Shown here piece after piece: positions 37,604 through 43,977 of a DNA stretch of 43,977 nucleotides (the stretch's first letter is position 1; each line of letters starts with the position of its first letter). Position numbers and translations under genes: made by a program. The DNA is from Chloroflexota bacterium (lineage in GTDB: Bacteria > Chloroflexota > Dormibacteria > Dormibacterales > Dormibacteraceae), in contig VBIU01000034.1 in assembly GCA_005880945.1 (NCBI GenBank), positions 1 through 43,977 on the forward strand, written 5' to 3'. The notes under the pieces were generated by a model. The model saw only the letters and a list, made by a program, of their open reading frames with translations, was not told the DNA's origin and did no database searches.

Positions 37604-39124
37604 CTACAGGTGCGACTTGAGGCGCGCCCTCATCTCGTGGGCCAGCTGTTCGAGCCGCGACGAGTCCACGAAGAGGAGAGAGATGCTCGGGATCTGGTCG
37701 ATCGCGCCCTCGATCCCCGACTCGGATGGGTCCGCGGCACCGAGGATGTCCTTCACCTTGCGCGCGCGATTGCCCAGAGCGTCCTCGGCCATCGCCTGAA
37801 GCTCGGCCACGATCGGCGACCAGTCACGCTGCGGTCCGCCCGGCTGTGGCGGCGTGGTCGGCGCGACCTGCATCGCGGGTTGCGAGGGAGGTGTGGGGTG
37901 AGTTGTCGGTGGGGGCGTGTATGTCGGATAGACGGCGGTGGGCGGGGGAGGAGGCGAGTCCTGTGTGATGACTGGCATCGGGCTGGTGACCGGCTCGGCG
38001 GCGGGCGGCGTGGTTGCCGCGACCGATTGGCCGCTGTTCCGAGGTCCGCGCTGCGAAGCCACCACCTCGTCGACATCGAGGGGCGGGTGCTTGGTCGCAT
38101 CCGCGGACTTGACCTCGATCATCGCGCTGGGGTCGTCGCACAGGGCGAGCGCGCGGTCGGGCTTGTCCGATATGTCGCGTGACTCGCTGGTGTAGGCGCC
38201 GGCGAGCTCGCCCTCCGAGAGGATGATGACTCCAGTGCCTCCGGCGGATCGGATCATCACACTGCCGCTCAGCTTGCGATCGCTCAGGAACTTGAGCAAA
38301 GCCTTCATGTCGACCCACGCGGCGTACAGCTCCGTGTACATGGGCTTCGACACTGTGAGCTCGTAGAGCCCATCGATCAGCTCGGGCGAGAGGCCCACGA
38401 CGTCGAGGACCCCGTGACCCGTAGTGACGTCCTGGTTGAACTGGTGCAGCGCGGTCTTGCCGAGCATCAGGCCGCCCGGTTCGGCGGATCCGTCGTACAT
38501 GCACTCGAGCGCCGAACCCTCACGGAAGAGGATCAGACCGGTGGCGTCGTCGGTGAGAAGGCGCACGTAGCCCGTGTAGCCCTCCTTCTCGAGGGTCGTG
38601 ATCAGGCGAGGGAAGTCGACGAAGGACGTCTTGAGCGAGTCGTAGATGACCTGCCCGGCGGGTACGGGTATCGGCTCACGCCCGTGCTTGGGTTGCGGTC
38701 GATGCTTCACGCCGCGTCGCGGCTGGGGTGCTTCCACCTTTCTCTCCGGTTCAGGATGATCTCGGCGCTCCCCGCGCGCCTCGGCCTTCTCGACCTTGGG
38801 GGGTTCCGCTGTGCCGTGCTTGGGAGCCGCCTCGGCTGCATGTACCAGCTCCGGTATACCGGCTTTGACCGTCTCATCGGCCGGTAGCTTAGCCTTCGCG
38901 TCGAACTCGAACTCGCCTTTGCTCCAGGTGAGGGCGCTGACGACGGCGTCGTCGCCCGCCAGGCCGTCCCCCTGCGCGTGGAAGAGATGGCCGAACAAGA
39001 AGTAAAGCGAAGTCGATTCGCCCGACCCATTCCTCAGGGTAAGCGTACCCGTGGACCGCTCACCCTGAGCGGCTTCCAGCAGCGAGCGAAGGGGAGTTTC
39101 GGCCAGCGAGCCGTGTGACTGCAA
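37604..39124 (-). CDS. DUF4388/PATAN-domain protein with Pro-rich linker
   Basis: 506 residues from the TTG at 39124, supported by AGGAG 7 bases upstream. N-terminal DUF4388 (PATAN) domain (about 3-80: ETPLRSLLEAAQGERSTGTLTL, SLYFLFGHLFHAQGDGLAGDDAV, WSKGEFEFD). A charged linker leads to a second similar module (YDSLKTSFVDFPRLITTLEKEGYTGYVRL split over two blocks, LILFREGSALECMYDG) and a third VMIRS-GGTGVIILSEGELAGAY. Then come a Pro/Thr linker and a C-terminal helical domain. PATAN proteins act in signalling and polarity systems as adaptors. No kinase or GTPase partner is adjacent. Confidence 0.75.
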   Translation of the reverse strand: MQSHGSLAETPLRSLLEAAQGERSTGTLTLRNGSGESTSLYFLFGHLFHAQGDGLAGDDAVVSALTWSKGEFEFDAKAKLPADETVKAGIPELVHAAEAAPKHGTAEPPKVEKAEARGERRDHPEPERKVEAPQPRRGVKHRPQPKHGREPIPVPAGQVIYDSLKTSFVDFPRLITTLEKEGYTGYVRLLTDDATGLILFREGSALECMYDGSAEPGGLMLGKTALHQFNQDVTTGHGVLDVVGLSPELIDGLYELTVSKPMYTELYAAWVDMKALLKFLSDRKLSGSVMIRSAGGTGVIILSEGELAGAYTSESRDISDKPDRALALCDDPSAMIEVKSADATKHPPLDVDEVVASQRGPRNSGQSVAATTPPAAEPVTSPMPVITQDSPPPPPTAVYPTYTPPPTTHPTPPSQPAMQVAPTTPPQPGGPQRDWSPIVAELQAMAEDALGNRARKVKDILGAADPSESGIEGAIDQIPSISLLFVDSSRLEQLAHEMRARLKSHL

Positions 39125-39175
39125 GAGGCTTCTCCTGAGATCGGCCCAGCCCGATCGTGGGATTAAAGAGAAAGT

Positions 39176-39182
39176 TAGTATA
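39176..39182. promoter_or_regulatory. Overlapping divergent minus-10 elements
   Basis: The plus strand reads TAGTAT (39176-39181) and the minus strand reads TATACT (39177-39182), so the two overlap by five bases. They face the phosphatase gene and the DUF4388 gene. The 9-mer AGTTAGTAT here recurs before the response regulator at 40888. Confidence 0.4.
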
Positions 39183-39266
39183 GATATCGAGATCAGATTC
39201 GCGCGCCCGGAGCAGCCCGAGGCCGGCAAAGCCGTTACGCCCCGACTCAAGCCATCCCCAGCGCGC

Positions 39267-39890
39267 TTGCTGCTCGTGCGTCACGGCCAGTCGACGTGGA
39301 ACCACGAGCACCGCATCCAGGGCCAGCTCGACCCCCCGCTGTCGGAAGAAGGGCGGCGCCAGGCCACGTCGCTCGGCGCGCGGCTGGCCGGCCGCTCGTT
39401 CACCGGTTTTTACACCAGCGACTTGCAGCGGGCGAGCGAGACCTCGCAGTTGATCGGCCACGCGCTGGGCATCGATCCCGTGGCCAAGGTCGAGCTCCGA
39501 GAGATTCAGCTGGGTCAGTGGGAGGGCTTGCGCACCGAAGAGCTCGCACTGCGTTTTCCGGAGGCCTGGGCGAGCTGGTCGGAAGAGCCGGATTGGGATC
39601 TCGTTCCCGGTGGCGAGGGCTCGGCCGCCTTCGAAACGCGCGTTGACTCCGCGCTGGATTCGATCTTCAACCGCCACCCTGAAGGCGACGTGCTCGTTGT
39701 GACCCATGGCGGAGTGATACAGATCGCCCTGCATCGCGTCGTCGGAAGGCCAGGTCGAGGCATCTTCCCGTTTCGCATCCAGAACGCGTCAGTGTCGGTG
39801 ATCGAAAGGCGCAACGGCCGCCTCGTCGTCAGCGGCGTCAACGACATCGGCCACCTGGAGGTCGCTTCCGGAGAGTTGGAGATCGGGTGA
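39267..39890 (+). CDS. Histidine phosphatase family protein (phosphoglycerate mutase-like)
   Basis: 207 residues from the TTG at 39267. The catalytic RHG motif LLVRHGQSTWNHEHRIQGQ is at the very N-terminus, with the second His in VVTHGGVIQIAL and the acid Glu in ELREIQLGQWEG. These enzymes dephosphorylate small metabolites or proteins; the exact substrate cannot be told. TTG has no ribosome site and the frame is open upstream, so a longer N-terminus from a rare start is possible. Its stop overlaps the next GTG as GTGA. Confidence 0.9.
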   Translation: MLLVRHGQSTWNHEHRIQGQLDPPLSEEGRRQATSLGARLAGRSFTGFYTSDLQRASETSQLIGHALGIDPVAKVELREIQLGQWEGLRTEELALRFPEAWASWSEEPDWDLVPGGEGSAAFETRVDSALDSIFNRHPEGDVLVVTHGGVIQIALHRVVGRPGRGIFPFRIQNASVSVIERRNGRLVVSGVNDIGHLEVASGELEIG

Positions 39891-40858
39891 GCACCGCGGC
39901 CGCGACCTGGGACGCAGAGCTCGGGGAGCTCGCCGCTCCCTCACCGCTTCTGCAGACATGGGGCTGGGGAGAGGTGCAGTCGCGCGCAGGTTGGACGGTG
40001 GAACGTGTTCGCCTGAGTGGCGGCGCGCTCGCCAGCGTTCAGCTTCGTGGCGTCGGCCCCATTCGCGAAGCGTATGTGCCGCGCGGACCGGTACCCGCAA
40101 CCGCGCCCTCGATCGATGCGCTGGTGGAATGGGCGCGCGCCGCGAAGGTCGCCAAGCTGCGGCTCGAGCCCGAGGCTCCTCATACGTTCGCCGAGGTTCT
40201 CGGCGAGCGTGGATTCGCAAAGGTCGAGCCAACGCAGCCGGAGTACACGCGCATCATCACGATGCGCCCGCCCGACGAGCTGCTCGCCACCTTCAAGCAG
40301 GGCCGGCGTTACAACATTCGCGCAGGCCTTCGGCGTGGTGTCGTGGTCGAAGAAGGAAAGGATGCCGCGGAGCTGGCGCGTCAGTCCGCTGCGGTGGAGC
40401 GCCGGGAGTCCATAAGCCTGCCGGCGCAGAGCTACTACGGGCTGCTTCTCGAGCTCTTGCCGTGGAGTCGCACCTATGTCGGCCGGCACCCGGAGACAAG
40501 CGAGGCGCTGGCCGCGGTTCTCGTGGCGCGGCACGCCGGTCGCGCGTACCAGCTCTTTGCGGGGCGGAGCGGGGCGCATCCCGAGCTGATGGCGAACGAC
40601 CTGGCGTGGTGGGCCGGCATCCGATCGGCTGCCGAGGACGGGTGCCGCGACGACGACCTCTGGGGGGTGCCGCCCCCAGGCTCTGGGCCCAATCATCCAT
40701 GGCACGGGCTGGGCTTCTTCAAGGCAGAGTTCGGCGGAGAGGAGGTGGCTTACGCCGGGGCGTGGGAGCTCATCCTGTCGGCGGCAGGGTCACGTTTGAT
40801 CGACCTGGAGAAGAAGGCACGCAAGGGCGTTCGGGGCCTGAAACGCAACATCTCCTAA
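39887..40858 (+). CDS. FemAB-like peptidyltransferase (GNAT fold)
   Basis: 323 residues. Two GNAT-like halves typical of FemX/FemAB/LPG-type aminoacyltransferases: SPLLQTWGWGEVQSRAGW at the N-terminus, TFKQGRRYNIRAGLRRGV in the middle, and AYQLFAGRSGAHPELMANDLAWW plus DLWGVPPPGSG-HPWHGLGFFKAEFGG near the end. These proteins add amino acids from aminoacyl-tRNA to peptidoglycan precursors. The GTG overlaps the phosphatase stop (GTGA), so the two are coupled. The C-terminus is basic (KKARKGVRGLKRN), suiting tRNA or membrane contact. Confidence 0.9.
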   Translation: MSTAAATWDAELGELAAPSPLLQTWGWGEVQSRAGWTVERVRLSGGALASVQLRGVGPIREAYVPRGPVPATAPSIDALVEWARAAKVAKLRLEPEAPHTFAEVLGERGFAKVEPTQPEYTRIITMRPPDELLATFKQGRRYNIRAGLRRGVVVEEGKDAAELARQSAAVERRESISLPAQSYYGLLLELLPWSRTYVGRHPETSEALAAVLVARHAGRAYQLFAGRSGAHPELMANDLAWWAGIRSAAEDGCRDDDLWGVPPPGSGPNHPWHGLGFFKAEFGGEEVAYAGAWELILSAAGSRLIDLEKKARKGVRGLKRNIS

Positions 40859-40860
40859 CA

Positions 40861-40889
40861 ATCCTTCAAATCAGTTAGTATTGAAGGAT
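40861..40889. repeat. Inverted repeat over the response-regulator promoter and start
   Basis: ATCCTTCAA (40861-40869) and TTGAAGGAT (40881-40889) are perfect inverted copies with an 11-base spacer. They flank the minus-10 TAGTAT and run into the ATG at 40888. It also follows the FemAB-like stop by 2 bases, so it could fold as a hairpin in that transcript. Confidence 0.7.
40876..40881 (+). promoter_or_regulatory. Minus-10 element of probable leaderless response-regulator mRNA
   Basis: TAGTAT ends 6 bases before the ATG at 40888, inside the inverted repeat. An AAGG lies only 2 bases upstream of the ATG, too close to serve as a ribosome site. Confidence 0.5.
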
Positions 40890-41607
40890 GATCAGCACGA
40901 CCGAGACATCCCGCAAGGTCCTGATCGTCGACGGGGACGCGAGCACCCGCCGCGAGGTCCGGACAGCCTGCGCCCAGGATGGCTACCAGGTCCTGGAAGC
41001 CGACAGCGGCGCGGACGGCCTTCGCGAGCTCGGCGCCGCCCGACCCAGCCTCGTGCTGCTGGAGGTGGCGCTCCCGGACGGGTCGGGCTTCGATGTCTGC
41101 CGGGAGCTCCGCAAAGCGGATCCTGCTGTGCCGGTGATCATGATGAGCAACCGATCGGACGAGATCGACGTCGTCGTCGCCCTCGAGATCGGCGCCGACG
41201 ATTATGTGACGAAGCCGCTGCGCATCCGGGAGCTGGTGGCCCGCATGGCGGCCCATCTGCGCCGCACGAGGCTCGAATCGGTCGAGGCGACACGAAGCCG
41301 GCTCGAGTTCAGGGAGCTCGTCATCGACGTCAACGAGCGTCGCGTCTACAAGGCGGGTCGTGAGGTGGAGCTCACGCACACCGAGTTCGACCTGCTGAAC
41401 TTCCTGGCCAGCAATGCGGGCAAGGTGTTGAGCCGGGAGAAGATCCTCAACTCGATCTGGGGCTACGAGTACCCGATCGAGACCCGAGTGATCGACGTCC
41501 ACATCCGAAATCTGCGCCGCAAGATCGAGACCCAGCCGTCGCGGCCGTACTACATCCTGGCCGTGCCCGGGATCGGATACCGCTTCACCAACGCGCGTCC
41601 AAACTAA
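40888..41607 (+). CDS. OmpR-family response regulator with Glu at the phospho-acceptor site
   Basis: 239 residues: receiver plus winged helix. At the phospho-acceptor position the sequence is LVLLEVALPDG, so Glu59 replaces Asp. The acidic pocket reads VDGDA (Asp15, Asp17, with Gly in the middle). The switch Lys109 (DYVTKP) is present, and Ser87 stands at the Thr position (MMSNRS). The effector domain is intact (HTEFDLLNFLASNAGKVLSREKIL, IDVHIRNLRRKIE, VPGIGYRF). An Asp-to-Glu change often mimics phosphorylation, so it may work without a kinase; none is adjacent. A perfect inverted repeat spans its promoter. Confidence 0.92.
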   Translation: MISTTETSRKVLIVDGDASTRREVRTACAQDGYQVLEADSGADGLRELGAARPSLVLLEVALPDGSGFDVCRELRKADPAVPVIMMSNRSDEIDVVVALEIGADDYVTKPLRIRELVARMAAHLRRTRLESVEATRSRLEFRELVIDVNERRVYKAGREVELTHTEFDLLNFLASNAGKVLSREKILNSIWGYEYPIETRVIDVHIRNLRRKIETQPSRPYYILAVPGIGYRFTNARPN

Positions 41608-41612
41608 GAGGC

Positions 41613-42260
41613 GTGACTCCGCAACAGTTCGTGCAGGCGTATTTGCCCACCGCCCATACGGTCGCGGCCGGTACCGGCCTCGACGAGGTCCTCTTTCTCG
41701 CCCAGTGGGCTCACGAAACCGGGCGTCTGTTCAATCCAGAGCCGGGCTGGGCGGGAGCTCCGTTCAACCTGGGCAACATCCGCAGCGGCCCTGGCTCATT
41801 CGCGCAATATTCCAGCCTCGCCGAATTCGCTGACGCCGAGATCTGGACCCTCCACAACAGCCGCCCGAACTTGAACCTGCCAGTCAGCTCGACAAACAAT
41901 TACTACTGGCCGGTGCTGGCAACCGCCGGCAAGTCGATCGAGGTGCAGATCGCCGCGCTCGGTGCGAGCCCATGGGACGCGGGGCATTATGGAAACCCGC
42001 CCGGTTCCGCGCTGATCCCTTACGCAAAGGAGTTGGACATGTCATTCACAGACCGCGACCGTGAGCTGCTGACTGCAGTCGCAGGCTCTTTGTTCACCAT
42101 CAAGGAAGGCAGCAGCCTGGCGGTCAAGAAAGAGCTGGATCAGATATTGGCTGCGACCAAGGGCGGTGTCCCTCCAGCAGACCTCTCCGCGCTGACGGCC
42201 AAGGTCGATGCGATGGCGGCGACCCTCGCCAAAATCGAGAACGCGCTCAAGTCCGCGTAA
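41613..42260 (+). CDS. Lysozyme/glucosaminidase-like protein, endolysin-like
   Basis: 215 residues. Residues about 8-110 resemble a glucosaminidase/lysozyme fold: EVLFLAQWAHETGRLFN (catalytic Glu candidate in HETG), APFNLGNIRSG, and FAQYSSLAEFADAEIWTL. No signal peptide or membrane segment is visible, so export would need another route, as with phage endolysins. The C-terminal part is helical and could be a coiled coil (TAKVDAMAATLAKIENALK). GTG at 41613 begins 5 bases after the response-regulator stop, so co-expression is likely. The 3' end overlaps folK by 14 bases. No other phage genes are nearby. Confidence 0.7.
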   Translation: MTPQQFVQAYLPTAHTVAAGTGLDEVLFLAQWAHETGRLFNPEPGWAGAPFNLGNIRSGPGSFAQYSSLAEFADAEIWTLHNSRPNLNLPVSSTNNYYWPVLATAGKSIEVQIAALGASPWDAGHYGNPPGSALIPYAKELDMSFTDRDRELLTAVAGSLFTIKEGSSLAVKKELDQILAATKGGVPPADLSALTAKVDAMAATLAKIENALKSA

Positions 42261-42654
42261 CACCCAGCTCACGCAGCGATTCCAGGACGAACGGCCGCTG
42301 CTCGATTCCGGGGTGAGGAACTTCGAGGTCGCGATCCGAGATGCGCTCATGGCCGAACAGCAGCAGGTCGACGTCGATGACGCGCGGACCCCATCGTCGC
42401 GTCGGTCTGCGACCGCCCTCGCGCTCGACCGCTTTGCCCACGGCGAACAGCTGTCGGGCGGTGCCGGGCCATTCGACCTCCAGCACCTGGTTGAGAAAGC
42501 GAGGCTGGTCGGTGTCTCCCCAGGGCTCGGTCTCGATGACGTGGCTTTGGCGCAGGATGCGCGCTCCCTTTTGACGTAAGCGCCGGCGGGCGGCGCTGAG
42601 GTTGCGCGCGCGTGAGCCGAGGTTCGTGCCCAGGCCCAGGTATGCGACTGTCAC
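42247..42654 (-). CDS. folK: HPPK, folate pathway pyrophosphokinase
   Basis: 135 residues, on the short side. Transfers pyrophosphate from ATP to 6-hydroxymethyl-dihydropterin. Motifs: LGLGTNLGSRARNL, ETEPWGDTDQPRFLNQVLEVE and RRWGPRVIDVDLLLFG. The GTG start overlaps the folP stop as GTGA. No folB (dihydroneopterin aldolase) lies between folP and folK as it often does. The 3' end overlaps the lysozyme-like gene by 14 bases. Confidence 0.95.
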   Translation of the reverse strand: MTVAYLGLGTNLGSRARNLSAARRRLRQKGARILRQSHVIETEPWGDTDQPRFLNQVLEVEWPGTARQLFAVGKAVEREGGRRPTRRWGPRVIDVDLLLFGHERISDRDLEVPHPGIEQRPFVLESLRELGVTRT

Positions 42655-43411
42655 CGCATGCGATCGGCAACGCGAACAACCCGCGTCATCTCTTCGACGT
42701 CGTGGACGCGGACCACGTCTGCACCACGCAGGACCGCGGCCGTCACCGTCGCAGCCGTCCCCTCCAGCCGCTCGGCGACCGGAAGGTCGAGCAGCTTGCC
42801 GATGAAAGATTTCCGCGACGTGCCGATGAGGATCGGCAGGCCGAGCTCCTTCAGCTCTTCGAGTCTTTGCATCACGACCCAGTTGTGGTCCGCGGTCTTC
42901 CCAAAGCCAATTCCCGGATCGATCAGGACGCGCTCGCGCTTAACGCCCGCGGCGATGGCGCGAGCTGCAGGGTGCCGTCCTGGTTGTGCATGAGGACGAG
43001 AGCGCAATCGTGCTTGGCGGCCAGCTCGGCAAGCGCTGGAGACCGGGACAGTCCCCAGACGTCGTTGACGACTGTTGCGCCGGCGGCGACCGCGGCCGCG
43101 GCGACCTCCACCTTGTACGTGTCGATGGAAACCGGCACGCCTGATTGGCCCGCCAGACGCCGGACCACCGCCTCGGTGCGGGAGATCTCGTCTTCCGCGC
43201 CAATCGGAACATGGCCAGGTCGCGTGGACTCTCCGCCTACGTCGAGGAAGTCGGCGCCCTCCCGCACCATGCGAAGCCCCTGGGCGACAGCCGCCTCCCG
43301 GTCAGCGCCGAGGCCGTCGCCGCTGAACGAGTCGGGGGTGACATTCACGATCCCCATCACGTAAGTTCGCGTGCCCCACTCAAACCGGCGGCCGCCGATG
43401 TCTGCGATCAC
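42651..43411 (-). pseudogene. folP: Dihydropteroate synthase, broken by frame change and apparent deletion
   Basis: DHPS joins pterin and p-aminobenzoate. The first half (GTG 43411) is good: VMGIVNVTPDSFSGDG, GGESTRPGH, SIDTYK, VVNDVWG, LVLMHNQDG. It then shifts out of frame and stops at 42923. The second half continues in another frame from about 42966: ARAIAAGVKRERVLIDPGIGFGKT, PILIGTSRKSFIG, VVRVHDVEE. Joined, the halves give only about 250 residues against the usual 270-285, and the segment between MHNQDG and ARAIAAG is about 20 residues short. This suggests a deletion not divisible by three, or an assembly error. Coupled to folK. Confidence 0.8.
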
Positions 43412-43417
43412 GCGCCG

Positions 43418-43425
43418 ATTATGCT
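43418..43425. promoter_or_regulatory. Overlapping divergent minus-10 elements for folP and murE
   Basis: The minus strand reads CATAAT (43418-43423), 6 bases before the folP GTG. The plus strand reads TATGCT (43420-43425), 9 bases before the murE ATG. Only 23 bases separate the two start codons, so both promoters share the same bases. Confidence 0.5.
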
Positions 43426-43434
43426 GCGCTCAGG

Positions 43435-43977
43435 ATGAAGCTCGCGGATCTCGCCAGAGGAGTCCCGGGTGCGAAGCTCGAGGGCAATGGCGACGTGGAC
43501 GTGACCGGAATCGCATATGACTCGCGGCGCGTCAAGGCTGGCGACCTCTTCATCGCGGTGACTGGGCTGCACGAAGACGGACACGCGTTCGCCGCCGATG
43601 CCGTCGTCAAGGGCGCCGTGGCGGTGGCCCTCGAGCGACCGGGCCCGATGCCGCAGGGCACGCCGGTCCTCCTCCTTCCATCGACCCGCACCGGGCTTGC
43701 GGAGGTGGCAGCCGAGTTTTACGGACGGCCTTCCCGCAAGCTGAAGGTCGCCGGCATCACTGGCACGGACGGGAAGACCACGACCACGCACATGGCCGAG
43801 CACGTGCTGCAGGCCAGCGGGATCGCCGCCGGCGCGATGAGCACTGTGGCGTTCACTGTCGGCGGCACCGAGACGGACAACACGAGCGGCCAGACCACGA
43901 CCGAGGCGCCCCAGGTGCAGGCGTGGCTGATGCGCATGGTCGAGGCGGGTGTTCAATGCGCCGTCATCGAGACCACA
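43435..43977 (+). CDS. murE: UDP-MurNAc-tripeptide synthetase, 3' end outside window
   Basis: 181 residues visible. Adds the third amino acid to the peptidoglycan stem peptide in the cytoplasm. The N-terminal domain has VTGIAYDSRRVKAGDLFIAVTG and GAVAVALERP. The Mur ligase P-loop is GITGTDGKTTTTHM (about 108-121), followed by TDNTSGQTTTEAPQVQAWLM. The residues that decide between meso-diaminopimelate and lysine lie beyond the window. It starts at ATG 43435, 9 bases after a minus-10-like TATGCT. It may begin a division/cell-wall cluster to the right. Confidence 0.95.
   Translation, partial: MKLADLARGVPGAKLEGNGDVDVTGIAYDSRRVKAGDLFIAVTGLHEDGHAFAADAVVKGAVAVALERPGPMPQGTPVLLLPSTRTGLAEVAAEFYGRPSRKLKVAGITGTDGKTTTTHMAEHVLQASGIAAGAMSTVAFTVGGTETDNTSGQTTTEAPQVQAWLMRMVEAGVQCAVIETT

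Overview
The window is about 44 kb of GC-rich, gene-dense bacterial chromosome that contains the replication-origin neighbourhood. The order rpmH-rnpA-yidD-yidC-jag on one strand, facing dnaA-dnaN-recF-dciA on the other, with parA-parB nearby, is the classic oriC landmark. The organism looks like a Terrabacteria-type lineage (Chloroflexota, Dormibacterota or Actinomycetota side). Reasons: a split glycine decarboxylase (GcvPA/GcvPB), a FemAB-like protein, an MshA-like glycosyltransferase, an AdnAB/AddB-type helicase-nuclease with an Fe-S cysteine pattern, a DciA-type (DUF721) helicase-loader gene, and very frequent GTG/TTG starts. No rRNA, tRNA or CRISPR was seen, so the phylum is an inference.

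Layout. 1-3.5 kb: two-component signalling genes (a histidine kinase cut by the window edge, two response regulators on the opposite strand, a GAF-HTH protein and a NarL-type kinase). 3.5-10.4 kb: a tightly coupled minus-strand operon gyrB-plsX-fabF-gyrA-small membrane protein-kinase. 10.5-15.5 kb: a sigma-like gene lacking region 4, followed by gcvT-gcvH-gcvPA-gcvPB. 15.6-18.8 kb: NfeD protease, slipin and a CPBP-family membrane protein. 19-21.3 kb: parA-parB-lepB. 21.3-25.4 kb (minus): rpmH-rnpA-yidD-yidC-jag-small unknown gene-M16 peptidase. 25.4-30 kb: oriC candidates and dnaA-dnaN-recF-dciA. 30-32.8 kb: UvrD-like helicase fused to a PD-(D/E)XK nuclease. 32.8-37.6 kb: membrane cytochrome c, GT28 and GT4 glycosyltransferases, and a beta-propeller lipoprotein. 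37.6-39.1 kb: a DUF4388/PATAN protein. 39.3-42.3 kb: phosphatase, FemAB-like transferase, an atypical response regulator and a lysozyme-like protein. 42.2-44 kb: folK, a broken folP, and the start of murE.

Functionally the window joins chromosome replication, topology and segregation with envelope construction (plsX/fabF lipids, YidC/LepB secretion, MurE/FemAB wall, lipid glycosyltransferases) and one-carbon metabolism (glycine cleavage, folate).

The most striking patterns are: repeated minus-10 hexamers only 6-9 bases upstream of start codons without a Shine-Dalgarno sequence, which implies leaderless mRNAs; an orphan response regulator with Glu in place of the phospho-accepting Asp, whose start is wrapped in a perfect inverted repeat; a sigma-like protein with no region 4 heading the glycine cleavage operon; a perfect 11-bp inverted repeat built from two DnaA boxes; TTG starts on dnaA, dnaN, recF and probably dciA; and a folP gene broken by a frame change and an apparent deletion.
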